Positions 1-12,350 of a stretch of DNA of 64,000 nucleotides are shown piece after piece. The first letter of the stretch is position 1. Each line of letters begins with the position of its first letter. The stretch covers positions 1 through 64,000 of the forward strand of contig JADGJC010000201.1 in assembly GCA_027596075.1 (NCBI GenBank). Direction: 5' to 3'. The translations under genes were made by a program, and so were the position numbers. The notes beneath the pieces are model-generated. The model ran no database searches, was not told the DNA's origin, and was given only the letters and a program-made list of their open reading frames with translations. The stretch is from Rhizophlyctis rosea. Taxonomy: Eukaryota; Chytridiomycota; Chytridiomycetes; Rhizophlyctidales; Rhizophlyctidaceae.

Positions 1-3000
1 ATCACCCTCCTCAACAACCCCATCAACCCCCTCCCTCTCCTCCTTCCCAACAACCTCCTCAAAAACAACCCACTCAACCCCCGGACGTTCAGAAAACAAA
101 CAACTACTAGCATGAATCCCACACCGTTCCCCCTTCCCACCCCACATAGTAACATAAACCGGCGCAGCTTTCTTCCCCGCCCGCGGCGCATCCCGATCAA
201 GCCTCGCAACCCGATCCACCAACCCCGCCAAAACAACCTGGCGGATCAAAGCCTGCTGCTCCACGCTCGGCGGCACCAGAACCGGTAAGAACCCGTCCCC
301 GTCCCCACCCTTCCCACTCACACCCGCATCCCGAACCATCTTCTTGACACCTACGAACTCCCCTCCACACCGCCTCACAATCGAAACAAGCTGCTTGACC
401 AACTTTACGACCTCCTCCATAGCTTTGAGCCTCAAGAAATGCTTCTCGCAAAACGCAACAGGGTCCTTCGGGCCAATCCCGCTCGTCATGTGCGCTACGT
501 AGGCGCCGATAGCGCGGAGGAGGCGGATCGCGTCGGATGTGGGTGGGTCCCCGCTGAAGAGGGCCATGGCGCGGTAGTAGTCGCCGCGTTTTTGGCGGAG
601 ACGGGCTTTGGCGTCAGGTTCGGAGGGGGGGTCTGATTCTGCGTCGGAGGGGTTGGAGTCGTCATCGTCGTCGTCGTTGGAGGAGACTTTTTGTTTCGTG
701 CGTTGGATGATGTCTTCGTCGCGGATGAAGGGATCGCCGACGGACATGCCGGCTACGATGGCGATGATGTAGGGGAGGATGTTTTGTGATTGTTGTGCTG
801 CGACGATGATCCTGCACATGCATAAGAAAGCGAGATCAATATGAGACACTTTGCGCATTCCTCCAAAAAGCCACAAACAACACTCAAAACAAAAACACAT
901 GAAACTCACATCTTCGCATAACGAGGCGAAACCGGAAACCTCTCCATCAACCTCCCCAACTCCGTAATCTTCCCCTTTCCCCCTCCCCCATCCTCCAACG
1001 CCCCCAAATACCCCAACACCCGTTCAGCCTTCTCCAACTCCACTCCACCAGGCCTCGTAATAAACGGAAATCCCCTGACACTATTCAACCCCATCCCCTT
1101 CATCCACAACACAACCCCCTCAATCGGTACCCTCAAAATCTCCGGCCTCATAGCCTTTTCGAAATACGTTTCGAAGACAGAGGACGAAAAAAGACGGTAG
1201 CAGTGACCCGTTCCCGTACGACCGGCACGACCAGCACGTTGGTCAGCGGAAGCTTTGGAGGTCCATGTTATGGTGTAGGTTTGGACGCCCGTATGCGGGT
1301 TGTGGAGGCGTTGTTTTAGTTTGCCCGTGTCGATGACGTAGCGGATGCCGGGGATTGTGAGAGAGGTTTCGGCGACGTTGGTTGCGACGACGCAGAGGCG
1401 GTGGCCTGGGGGTGGGGGCTCGAAGATGCGGACTTGGGAGTGGGTGGGAAGGAGGGAGTAGAGGGGGAGGACGTAGAGTGGGGGTATGTCTTCGTCGGGT
1501 TTTTTGAAGACTTTCACGTCGTCTTCCTCGTCTTCGTCCTCGCTGACTCCACCCAAAACATGTGTTTCCTCTTCTTCGTCGTCCTCCTCCATCTCCATAG
1601 CCTCCCTCTCCCCAACCGCAAAATCATCCACCCCGTTAACATCAATCTTCACGTCTTCCTCCCCCCTCTCGCCACCCTCCTCATCCTCCCCTTCAAACAT
1701 TCCCGTCCCTTTCCCACCACCACCACCATAACCACCCTCCTCCTCAACAGCATCCCGCTCACTCTCGACCTTCCTCCGTTTCTTCGAGAATTTGTCTCGT
1801 AGCTTTTTGCAGAGAATTTGGATCTCTTGTTGTCCCGTCAGGAAGACGAGGATGCCGCCAGGTGGCAGGGAAGAGTGGATTTTGCAGATTTTTTTGTAGG
1901 CTTCGGAGACGTAGTCTTGTGGGGTGCGTTTGTTGTAATGTACAACCACCTATCAAAGCAACATGCAAAAACCGCCAAAAATATTAGACATCTCTTCCCC
2001 AAAAGTAACCTCAAATGCAGAAACCGCCATACCTTATGCTGCCTCCCACCAACACTAACCACAGGCGGCTTTTCGACCTTCTCCTCCCCACCCCCAGAAA
2101 ACAACCCACCCTCCAAAAAGTCCTCAACCTGAAGTGTAGCACTCATAATAACAACCTTCAAAGGCCCCACCCCACTCACCCTCCCCCCATTCCTGACCTT
2201 CACAATCCGCGTCAACCACCCAATCAACACATCCCCACCAACCGTCCGCTCATGCGCTTCGTCAATAATGATACACGAGTACTTCGATAAGAGAATGTCA
2301 CCGGATGAGAGCTCGCGGAGTAAGATACCGTCCGTCATGAATTTGATTTTTGTGCTATTTCCAACGGTGGATTTATCGTACCGAACTTGGTACCCTACTT
2401 GTGTTGCACCATCTGGACCCATTTCTTCGGCAACGCGTTTCGCGACACTGACGGCAGCGACACGACGGGGTTGCGTTACGCCGATCATGCCGGGGAAGAG
2501 GGGGTGGGAGGAGGAGCCGAAGCCGGCTTCGACGAGGAATTGGGGTACTTGGGTAGTTTTGCCGGAACCGGTTTCACCGCAGAGGAGGGTGATGTCGTGG
2601 GAGAGGATGGCTTCCATTATGGGTTGTTCTTCGCGGACGATGGGGAGGGAGAGGCGGGCGAGGGTTATGTGGTCGGGACGCGGGATGGGTATGTGGAGGG
2701 TTGGGATGGTGGAGGTGTATTTTGGTTTTGTGGGCGCGGGTTGGGATATAGGTGTGGGTGTGGATTTTGGTGGTGGGGGTAAAGATTCTCCTGATACTAC
2801 GTCGGCGGCCCAACCCTTCTTCTTTCCTCCCGTTGATGCTTCTGGTATTTTGTCGCTTGACACTAACTCCTTATTTTCAGCGACCTCCTCCTCTCCTTCT
2901 AAATCCGATCCCTCGTCACTCTCTCCTCTCGCATCTTGCTGGATCATATCTATTCCTCTCTTCTTATCCTTCTTCTTTTTTCGCTTCGGAATCGCAAGTG

Positions 3001-4097
3001 GCGTCCCGTCATCCCCAGCCTTCCTCTTCAATGCTGATCCAAAAGACACAGCCGTCGGAGCAGGGACCGTTGCTGTCTCCGCCCCGGCGTCCCTCCCACC
3101 GGATGATCCATCTACGATTACAATGGGCGACGTAGAGACCGCGGGACTTCCAAAGGCTTGGCTGATCAATGACTGTGGTCGCTGCATTTCCATCTCCGAT
3201 GATTCCGTAACATCATGAATTTCATTGGAAATATCGTCTACGTCATCCTCGGCTATATCTTGCTCCCCATCCTCGTCCGCCTCCTTTTCCACCATCAGCC
3301 TAGCATCAGCCACGGTTACTGGTACATTGTTCCGCTCCTCCAACAAAGCTTGGCGCAGTTTCTCTCGAGCAGTGAGTTTCTATATAAATCCTAATTAGAT
3401 GGGAAAGAGTGTGAAAGGAAAATGTGACCGTACACACCGCTCGTCCTAATGATTTACTCGACCTCAGAAGTTCCGACGAGAAGGACTGCTCGCTATTGAC
3501 GCAGATGATGGTGTGAGGAAATGGCATGGGAAATGTGGAGCAAATTCCAAATCGCGTGTTCCCTCTACCTCAATTTCTTCATTAATTTCACTCGCTCCTC
3601 CTTCTTCAGCTGTTTCTCGATGAACTTTTCTAGCCGCTTCTTTTTCTTAGAGGTCATTTTTCCTTGAGGTAGCTGCCAGATTTTGTCAGTAAGATAATGA
3701 CGAACCGTACACGATCATCGATGAAAATTTGCACCTCAGGGAGTAGTTGCGTAACGTCGGAAGGGCCTTTTTGGCCAGGAAGCAGTACTATCGGATTGGC
3801 GGACGCGGATCTGTTGCATAGTAATTTCCCGATCAGCATTCATTGAATGATCAAACCAGTTGTGTTCTGGGAAATGATAGAATGCTTTGACACCCACGCC
3901 TCGTAAGTGATATCATCCTCTACAGGTTGTGCACCTTTGGTCGTTTGCAGGCTCCCAGTGTCTTTCCGTCCTGCAGCTGCGGAAGCAGCGAGAGCTAATC
4001 TGCCTCCGTCGCGGGCATTTGGATGAGGTTTGGCAGATGCAACGGTGTGGGATGCCGCCCTGGCCTTTTCGTTGTACCGGGGTCTCCGCTTGCCCAT
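1..4097 (-). CDS. DHX37/ECM16: DEAH-box RNA helicase DHX37/Ecm16 (Dhr1), 3' end beyond window
   Basis: This is the SSU-processome RNA helicase that frees U3 snoRNA from pre-18S rRNA in the nucleolus. The start is the ATG at 4097, whose product begins MGKRRPRYN, as in animal DHX37 (MGKLRRRYN). Helicase motifs are visible: GETGSGKTT (I), TQPRRVAA (Ia), DEAHER (II), SATL (III), NVAETSLTIPG (V region) and QRAGRAGR (VI). Several short introns interrupt the gene. One lies at about 3897-3811 (GTGGGT..CAACAG), one near 3660-3720, one near 3370-3440, one at about 2031-1951 splitting GRQHK from VVHYNKRTP, and one at about 910-815 after YAKM. The last exon, 1-815, carries the winged-helix/OB-type C-terminal part and runs off the left edge. 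Acidic and Gly-rich low-complexity sequence is inserted between the RecA lobes. Family identity is secure. Internal splice sites in the N-terminal third are approximate. Confidence 0.93.
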
Positions 4098-4886
4098 CGT
4101 GGTTGTCAGGTATCGGGGTGAGCAAAGTCAGGTTATCAGAACTGCAGTAAGTCTTTGGGCAAGTGAGATAGAAGCTATTGGACCTTGCACCACGGAACTC
4201 CGGAGGTCCGCATATAAGGAAGGGTGTGTTGTTAAATGTTGGTCTGCAAAACCATCTGTAAAATATGGTATGTTCGTTGTTCAGTCCTCTTGTGTCTGAA
4301 ATTATGCACACCCACCAATTTTCCCGGTGCACCTCCGACAGTGACAGTGCATGTGCCACCAAAAAAATTGAGAGTGGCTTGAACAGGCACGGTCGCTGTT
4401 CACAATCCCATCACCAACTTGGACCAGGGATCAACTTGACCAAGTTCCAACAAACTCGTCAACCTATTCAACCATTTCTCAGACAATTCAATGCCATGGC
4501 ATAGTGGCGAGCTTCAGGCTATTTTGGAGCCTTAGGGTAACTGCGCACGCATATTCCTTGTGCGCCATCGAACTTCAGCCGCAACTACTTGTTTCTCTTT
4601 GTGGAATTGGCTCGTGGATCGCCCATCGGCGTCAAGGTTTGCAAGGAGTCATACGCTTCAAGTTATCTTGCCCAACTAACACCAGCACCTTCAAGCTTCA
4701 GGTGCTTTGATTCTTTTTTTGAAACGGCTGGAGCTGCACGTACCTGTGGGACGATCCGGCCGGCTCTGCTTTCATAAGAGGTTGGTTTGGTCCGCGCCGG
4801 TTTTCAGACTGCCCAAGTACAGCCCACTAACGTTTTCATTCAACGTGTAGTTTTGTTTCGCATACCCTTGGTTTCACCTTACAATT
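4098..4886. other. Intergenic region between DHX37 and the UIM-Smr gene
   Basis: This gap separates two divergently transcribed genes and so should carry both promoters. Short open frames occur on both strands but show no recognisable domain and no consistent splice-linked continuation. I see no repeat or RNA gene in it. Confidence 0.6.
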
Positions 4887-5945
4887 ATGGATTTTTCGGA
4901 TGACATGTACCCTACTGGAATGACGGAAGAGGAGGCAATCCAATTTGCGATACGCCTCTCCTTGGCTGAGACAAAACATTCGCAGACCACCCGCTGGCGG
5001 GAGATGGCGGAGGAGCAAGAGCTAAAGCGCGCACAATGGCTGTCACTCTCAAACCTAACCACGCCCAAATTGCCTCAAAACACCAACTCCCAAAGTGGTA
5101 GCGGAGAGTCGGCGGATTCAGATGACGAAGACTATCAATTGCAATTGGAGAAGGCCATCCGACTATCCAAAATGGAATCAGAGACACGTTCCGCCTCGGT
5201 TTCAAGCTGTACAGTCGAACCCGCCCGACGCGACATAGCGTCCATCTTTGGTTGCGTGGAGGAGACGGAGTCGACGATGTCAGACGGGGAAACATCTCCT
5301 CCGGAGGATCCCGACCAACCAAGTGAGCCAACAACCCTGGTACAGCTCCTGGACGGGTTGAAGCATCACTTGTCGCGCGGGGATCTCGACCTCTTGAAAA
5401 GAGCCATTGAACGTTCCACTCACACCCAAGATCAAAAGGACGCCATCTTCCTCGCCGTACGAGGTGGGGTGCGCAAAGTCGAGGAGCAGGTCAACGAGGC
5501 GAAGATCCAGCGGGCAAAGGTGGCGGTGGGGACAAGTAAGGTTGGTTCGCCGGCGCCTCCGCCCACCGTACGACAATTGCTGGAGGATTTGAAGGCGGTC
5601 AGGAAGAGCGCGAGTGACTTCATGTTCCATATCATGAATGTCGGGAGTTTTGATAAGGCGTCGCAGAATATTGAGATTTTAGAGACGGGGGAGAGGAGGA
5701 TTTGTTATTCGACGCGGGTGGACTTCCACGGGCAGACAAAGCATGATGTTGGGAGGCTTCTGGATGAGAAGGTGTTGCCTTTTGTTGGGGGTTTCACGGA
5801 GGTGGAGTTGGTTACTGGGCATCGAAAAAGTAGGGATGGAATGGGGTCTTTGAAGGCGGCGGTCTTGGAGCATCTGAAGAAGAAGGGGCTGGAGGTTGGG
5901 GAGATTAAGGGCAATCCTGGGGCGGTGATAGTGCGTTTGAGGTAG
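4887..5945 (+). CDS. Protein with two UIM-like motifs and a C-terminal Smr domain
   Basis: This is a single-exon gene of 352 residues. The start ATG at 4887 is the first in the open frame and lies just upstream of the first conserved motif. Two ubiquitin-interacting motifs with the core A-x-x-x-S lie at residues about 14-28 (EEEAIQFAIRLSLAE) and about 80-97 (QLEKAIRLSKME). The C-terminus, about 275-352, is a Smr domain with the signature VDFHGQT, a TGHRKS turn replacing the usual glycine-rich loop, and a terminal NPGAVIVRL strand. Smr domains are nucleases or RNA-binding modules linked in eukaryotes to mRNA cleavage at stalled ribosomes, where ubiquitinated ribosomes are recognised (CUE domains in the Cue2/N4BP2 family). 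By inference this protein could couple ubiquitin binding to RNA cleavage using UIMs. The middle (100-270) is acidic then helical and has no domain I recognise. Confidence 0.8.
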   Translation: MDFSDDMYPTGMTEEEAIQFAIRLSLAETKHSQTTRWREMAEEQELKRAQWLSLSNLTTPKLPQNTNSQSGSGESADSDDEDYQLQLEKAIRLSKMESETRSASVSSCTVEPARRDIASIFGCVEETESTMSDGETSPPEDPDQPSEPTTLVQLLDGLKHHLSRGDLDLLKRAIERSTHTQDQKDAIFLAVRGGVRKVEEQVNEAKIQRAKVAVGTSKVGSPAPPPTVRQLLEDLKAVRKSASDFMFHIMNVGSFDKASQNIEILETGERRICYSTRVDFHGQTKHDVGRLLDEKVLPFVGGFTEVELVTGHRKSRDGMGSLKAAVLEHLKKKGLEVGEIKGNPGAVIVRLR

Positions 5946-6744
5946 TCTGTAGGAAATGAGGATGGGATGTAGATAGCGGTTTTGGCCTTGCTGGTGAATG
6001 TTTGCAGCTGGCTGCGAGTAGTTGTATGCAGAATTTTGCCGTTGTGCTATCATGTTCAACGTAAGATCAATGTATGACAGTGGTGGTTATGGCAGCTTGA
6101 AGAATCTCAAACGAATCATTGAAGGTCATCTATAGAATGCAGTGATGAAGCGTCCCAAATGGCACGAAGCTGTTGTTGTGCATCTATCTAACAGCTGTCT
6201 GTATGTCAAACATGATGACTGTGCCATGTTGTAGCTTTCCATCTGAGCCAAAAGTTTGAGTCCTGTCTGTGTAACACACGGCGCCAATGGGCAGACGTTC
6301 ACGTCGCATGTTGACACTTTGCCAGTCCCATTATTTACCCAGGCTATTATTGGTCACTTGTTTACCATCGTCCCTCACTCATCGCTCTCCAGCGTGATCT
6401 GACCCTTCTGCGGAGGTATATAACACTTGGTATGAACAACTGTCCGTGCAATTCTGCTACTGCCCGCCGAATAATTGTCCTCTCTGGGTCTCAGGCGTCC
6501 ACATTGCAACACCAGTCATTACAATCCTGGTAGTCATAAAGTAACACTTCCTACCGGGGCACTTCGTGTGAACGCGTCTTATACCAATGATCTTGTTGGA
6601 ACGCCCCGCACACACTCTCACTGGGAACGCAGCCAACCTCATATCGTACCATTAATCTTATCGCGACACCTCGTCGCGTCTCTCCGCTGGCGCTGTAGCC
6701 CGTCATAACACCGGACCGAACCTTGTTTTAAAAGGGCGGCGGCT
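5946..6744. other. Intergenic region upstream of the ankyrin-RasGEF gene
   Basis: This is about 0.8 kb between a stop codon and the next start on the same strand. It should hold the 3' UTR of the UIM-Smr gene and the promoter of the RasGEF gene. The open frames here are short and featureless. I see no repeat or RNA structure. Confidence 0.55.
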
Positions 6745-9700
6745 ATGGAAGTCATAACCTTAACTACGAAGGGCAACGTCGCGGGGTTGACGGCGCTGTT
6801 GGAGAGGAATAAAGACATTGGTAGGATGGGAAACTTTTGCCGGCACACGTCGGTCGGGTTCGTTTTAGGACTGTTCTCTCACACTCCTGACTTTTGCACT
6901 TTTGCCAGACGTAAACTTTGTCGACCCTGACGACGGCCGAACAGCTTTACATATTGCAGCGAGTGCTGGAGATATACAATGTTTACGAATCCTACTCCAA
7001 CAGGTGAACTTTTTCCTCCAATTTTGGTGCCTGCTTACTGTCATATGGTTCCCACGCTAATGACGCTCATTAGCCGGCTGTAAACGTGGACGCCCAAGAT
7101 GTCCAGGGAAACACACCACTGCACTTGGCAGCCGCTAGGTCTGAACCGGGTGCTGTGAAATTACTGATCGATGCGGGTGCGTCGATGTCCTCGAAGAACA
7201 TTCGTGGCAATAGGTAAGATGCAGAATGATTGAATGTGCAATGCAACTGGCATAGTTTGATGATGTCAACTTTTTCTGCTAGACCCATTGATTACGCGAA
7301 GGATCGGGATATCGAAACTCTTCTCGTTGGTAAGATTCTCGCATTGATATCCTCGCGATATTCGACAACCGTTGAATTTAACATATGCAGAGCGAATGAG
7401 TCTCCGTCGCACATCACCATCAATATCTGACCGCAGCGTATCGCTAAATAAAGCCACTTCGGTTAGTACTGTGATGAAATCGTCCCATTTTGGCGAAGGC
7501 CTCACATGTCCAAACGATAGCAGCAAGCAGAGTGGGAATCGGAGATTCCCTATGATGTGGAGACGCTAAGACCGTTTTGTATTGATGTGATTATCAGTCA
7601 TAGTATCTTTCAGGAACGGTGCAAGGTACGTTAGGCAGGATGGTTTTTTTGCGAAAGGATCTCAATATGGATTTGAACCTGTGACATATCTGCAGGAGAC
7701 AATACGACAGCTGATCGAGGAAAAACATATTGCTCTACATAAGAACAGACTATTAGAGGTAGGGTCATGCATGATATTTGCTGCTCCCTAACTCAATTGG
7801 TAGTTACAATGCACTTTCCCTGATAGCAAGCGGCGGGTATCCACGATCGCGAAACGAGCGAACGATTCATCGATCAGTTGCAGTATTGGCAGGACGAGAA
7901 TGAACGGCAGGCATCAACGATTGCTTACTTGAAGGTTTGGATTACCATAATCGACTGTGTTCATCAACCTGACTTCAATGCTTACCGCTGAACATATTGT
8001 AGGTCCGCGTCCAGATGCTCGAACACGCCGCAATGCAACAGGAAGAATACTACCGGAACAACTTGGCGGATCTGATGAAGCAGCACCAGGAGCAACTGCG
8101 GGCGGTGTTTAAGCGGAATGAGGAGACTGAGAAGGCATTTTTGGTAATTTGTTATAATCATTGGATGTGCACACAACTAAGATTGTTGAATATGAGATCG
8201 TAACCTGGCAATTGTTTTCTAGACTTATCAAAAAAGCCATTCGGACGAGGTAGCTGAGTTGTCGCGATTACGGACGGAGGTTGCATATTTGACCAAGGAG
8301 AAGCCGTTGGCGAAGGGGGAGGCGTATGTTGATTCGGTTCGTGTAACACATTGTATGCTGGCGGTTGAAGTATGCGGTATTAATTGACCATCTGGTGCAG
8401 ACGGAACTTCAGGCGCTTCGGAAGGAGTTGGCGGATGTGAAGGCGCAGAATGTTCAGATTGAATCTAGATTGAAGGTAAGCGCTTTTCTGATGAGTGGTG
8501 AAAGGGCGAGCAGAGGCAGTATGCTTAATCGGTCCACCTTTTTGTTGATTATGGTATAGCTGGCGGAAAAGCTGAAGACCATGACGGAGAAGGAAAATGC
8601 TGATTTGCGGAAGGAGATGGACGATGCGCGGAAGACACAACGGGATGAGGTGAGTACTGGTTGGGCGTCAATTTGATTGCATTCCGAAAACATGTGCCGA
8701 CCGCTTGTTTTTGTTTGCAGATGATCAAATCCCTACACGAAGCGCGTGACGAACGGGACGAGAAGGATGAGTCGACGGGGAATATTCTTTTCGTGAAGGG
8801 TGATGGGACGCAGAAAAGGATTAAGGGGGCTACGCCGCAGAAGTTGGTTGAACGGCTTACGGATCCTACGGTTTATGGTGTTAACGGGTCTGATGCCGTT
8901 TACATTTCCATTCACTAACGGCGGTTCTCTCTCCCGCCTATTTCAAGACAATCAATTCCAACAGGCTATCCTATTAACGCATAAGACGTTCATGGACAGC
9001 GGGCAGTTGATTGAGGCCATCATGAAGCGATATGAGAATAGTGCGGCGGCAGGAGGTGGGGAGGGAGGTGGGGGTCAGACGCCGTTGTTGATTCGGTATG
9101 TGCTTGGTAAGGAGCCGAACTGTCTTTGAGGATCTTTTTTTGACGGTGTATCGCATTCTTCTGCACCCCAGCTCGAGAATCGTGAACACGCTTAAGTCAT
9201 GGATCGAAAACTTCTGGAGCGATTTCGCAGAGGATGCGGTTTTGTTGGATAAGCTTACGTCGTTTGCGGATGCGATTCAGGAGGAGAATTTGGCGACTGT
9301 TATGAAAGCTATCATTACCCGCAAGGTAAGGGAAAGTCCTTCAGGACTTCCGTTTCTTCAATGAGATTTATTGGAGTCTAACCACCCACAATCAACAACA
9401 GCTAAACGGAAGCGATAACATGGTCCTACCCAAATCACTCGCCGCACCACCTAAACCCCTCCTCCCAAAAGTCCTCATAAAACGCTACTCGCGGGAACCT
9501 CGAGTAATGTCGATGCATCTGGGTGCGGCGGATCGGCCGGCGAGTTTGCAGATTGGACCGGGGATGCCGTGGGGGGCGGGGAAGAAGGGAGGGGAGGGGG
9601 ATGATGTGAAGTTGAAGTTGGTGGATTTGGAACCCGTTGAGATTGCGAGGCAGATGACGTTGCTTGAATTTGATCTGTTTAAGGCGGTTAAGGTGGGTTT

Positions 9701-10639
9701 GGTTTGACGATGTGTATTGTCGGCATTGGCTGCCGTCATCATGAAACGGGACTGATATAGTTTCTAAATTACGCAGCCAAGAGAGTTTCTCGGTCTTGCA
9801 TGGATGAAAGACGACAAGGAGACGAGAGCGCCCAACATCACGCGCATGACGCGGTGGTCAAATCATGTTATTCATTGGGTCATCTCCGAGGTTGTTTGCG
9901 TCCGCGAAAGCACGAAGGCGAGAGCTGCGGTGTTTGAGAAGTTCATTCTTGTAGCACAGGTGAACGCCAATCATGCCATCAACCCAGGCAGCTCAACCCG
10001 CTCTCTAACACTTTTAGCTTCTCCTCCATAGCACCTAGAACGCATGAACAACTATAACGGAGTGAAAGAAGTTCTTGCCGCACTACAGTCGTCGTCACTA
10101 TACCGTCTGAAGCGGACAAAGGAGGCGGTGGGGAGCAAGTACATGAAGGCGTATGAGGAGTTGACGAAGATGACGTCGTCGGATCTGAATTATAAGAATT
10201 TGAGAGCGAAGGTTCATGCTGCGGAGCCGCCGGTTATACCGTTTCCTGGGGTGTATCAGGGGGATTTGGTGAGTGGCCGACAGACGATGGGGGCTTGGTG
10301 ATGTTCCAGTTATTGATGGACTGTTTGCTTTGGTCTTTTAGGTGTTTTTGGACACGTGCAGTAAGGATACCCTTGAAGGAGGATTGATCAATTATCAGAA
10401 GTTACAGAAGATTACCAGTTATATTGTAGAATTGCAGGTATGGTGAACGGTTGCATGCGACGTATTATGTGGTGTCATTTGAATCACGAAACTGACGATG
10501 ACTTCCCACCAGACATACCAACAAACGCACTACTCGTTAGAATCCATTACAGAAATCCAGGACTACATCCGTCATTTCCAAGTTCTTACTGATGACCAAG
10601 CTTATAAATATTCGCTCGTTTGTGAGCCGAGGCAGTAGG
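6745..10639 (+). CDS. Ankyrin repeat / coiled-coil / RasGEF (CDC25) protein
   Basis: This many-exon gene encodes a predicted guanine-nucleotide exchange factor for a Ras-type GTPase. Exon 1 is 6745-6820 and exon 2 starts at 6909. Joined exons give two to three ankyrin repeats (DDGRTALHIAASAGD, QGNTPLHLAAARSE) at 6909-7330. A Ser-rich linker and a long charged coiled coil encoded by about 7700-8760 follow. Then comes a RasGEF N-terminal (REM) domain (IKGATPQKLVERLTD, AILLTHKTFMDSGQLIEA) at about 8800-9330. The catalytic CDC25 domain runs from about 9630 to 10630, with the hallmark order QMTLLEFDLFKAVKPREFLG, a WSNHVIHWV segment, an LERMNNYNG segment and FPGVYQGDLVFLDT. The stop is TAG at 10637-10639. 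More than a dozen introns are present. The likely target is Ras or Rap at a membrane. The ankyrin fusion is the unusual part. Family call strong, exact exon joins approximate. Confidence 0.88.
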
Positions 10640-10966
10640 GGCCTCTTCATCAGCTTGCCTCCCTTTTTATTACTCTTGTGTGATTATTCTTCTGTGTTTG
10701 TTTATCCCTTTGTAAATTTGTTAATAGCTGCGGGAATCTGTTTGAGTAGTTTGGCCACGACTTGAGACCCCAATGTGGCGGAATTGGCGCATTCGACATA
10801 GTTTCGGCCGAAATCTCAGATGCTGTCCCACTAGCTCGCGTTGCCAGTCTGCACTGCCCAGCACGAAACGCCTCTTTAACGCCAAATGGACGGTGTGGAC
10901 TGAAATGTATTGAATCAACTAGATAAACAGATCAAACGTATTTTCTTGCCCTTCAGTCGTGGAGAT

Positions 10967-11746
10967 TCACGCATATATCCAGTAAGTATACCCATACGCT
11001 CCGTAAATAATCACATATGTCCACAGATACCCCCTGCCCCAGCTTTCACTCTCTTCCGTAAGCGTGATCGTAGGACGTCGCAAAATGCGGATGAAGCCTC
11101 TCTCGTCGTCAACCTTCCTCTCAATGACGTCATTCTCAACTTCATCCCAATATTGGTGACTCTTCGCCTGACCTATACAACTGGAGATCATCTTTGGTTC
11201 AGCAGACGATTTGAAGTCCACGTGATCTACCAAGTCGCAAAGGGTATCCCTGAAATTGGCAGCGTTTGCAAGTTTGAATAGGCGGGGAAGATGTGGCGTC
11301 GGGTTGAAATTGGGGTTGTTGAGAATTCGGCAGTCGGACAGGAGGAGAGTGTGGATATCTTTGACGAGATCTTCGGGTTCGGAGTGTTGGTCACTGTTGA
11401 TCAAAACCTCTACGACGCTGTAGTGAATTCAAAATCTTCTGTCAACGAGTTTCTTGGGCAGTTGGACGAATAGACAATGGATGCAGCTGACGCACCTCAA
11501 TCGTCCTTCAACGTGTGTAGCTTGGTCCTCACATACGCGCTGACGTACGCGCGAAAGCGCAGAGTTCCTTGTTCACGAGGAGGAGGTCCAGGAAGTTGCC
11601 CGTTCCGCCGGTTTTGCGAGCGAGTTGCGTCAGGCGGTGGAGGATGTACTTGTCGAAGATGAGTTGGTTCACTTCCGCTGGGAGGAGACGGAAAGGGTTG
11701 CTGATATGTTGCGGGGGAGCTCGCGGCTGGGGTTTTGTGTGTGGTC
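10967..11746 (-). CDS. Possible F-box-like protein, exon structure uncertain
   Basis: On the minus strand a frame at about 11745-11535 reads NPFRLLPAEVNQLIFDKYIL followed by NFLDLLLVNKELCAFART. This has the hydrophobic spacing of an F-box (L-P-x-E-v-x-x-x-I ... L..VNK). It ends at a good donor (GTATGTGAG). A second open frame, about 11412-10967, follows a plausible acceptor and reads VLINSDQHSEPEDLVKDIH onward. I infer that the two are joined by an intron of roughly 100 nt. No upstream ATG in frame was found before a stop near 11747, so another 5' exon must exist if this is real. The function would be substrate recruitment to an SCF ubiquitin ligase. The call rests on one short motif. Confidence 0.35.
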
Positions 11747-11996
11747 ATTTAGTGGTCGTGTTAAAATGGGTGGTGGATGGTGTATTGGAAGGGAATGGGG
11801 AGTATGGGAAAGAAACACTCTCAGAATTAGATGAAGTGGATAAACCCCCAGCCACACGTTGGGTGTGTTGCAGCATCGGAGCCTTGGCTCTGTGACTGCG
11901 GAATACTCAGGAACGCCACACTCTTGAACATTCCCTTAAACTGCCATCCCCATTTCGTTGGTCTGTGTGGTCTGTGTGCTTGTGAAATTCCACTAC

Positions 11997-12350
11997 ATGG
12001 AACTTCCGGGTGTTGACACGTTCCTAAAAGCGATGCACCGTAAGGACCAACTCCTCACCGCCGTCGGTTCTCCATGGAAGCTCTCCCTCTAGCTCGTCAC
12101 AGAGCTCTAAACCAGCCAAACATCCCCGTACGGCCAGGCCCCCCACACCGCAGATATTCTAGACCGAGAAAAGAAACTCAAAAACGCACTCGCAAAAACG
12201 CAACGAACGTACATGATCAGATTCCGCCACGGCAACACGAACTTCGCCTCTACTTCTTCCTCTGTCCAAACATTAACCTCCCTCGACTTTACCGACGGTT
12301 TCGAATGGCGTTCAACACGCTTTTCATGGTTATTGCTGCCGTGTTGCTAG
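11997..12350 (+). CDS. Possible small two-exon gene of unknown function (about 92 aa)
   Basis: One frame runs from ATG 11997 to TAG 12348-12350 but has two stops close together at about 12090-12110. A 75-nt segment at 12063-12137, with donor GTCGGT and acceptor CGGCCAG, would remove both and keep the frame. The product would begin MELPGVDTFLKAMHRKDQ and continue DILDREKKLKNALAKTQ. The predicted protein is charged and helical, then Ser/Thr-rich. A second frame overlapping the end (12305-12505) encodes one membrane-like helix (MAFNTLFMVIAAVLLALVGW), so a frameshifted or pseudogenised membrane protein is an alternative. I recognise no family. Confidence 0.3.

Noticed and set aside
2268..3218. 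A 316-codon plus-strand open frame
   Set aside because: It is exactly antisense to the DHX37 exon that carries the helicase motifs, and its translation is low complexity.
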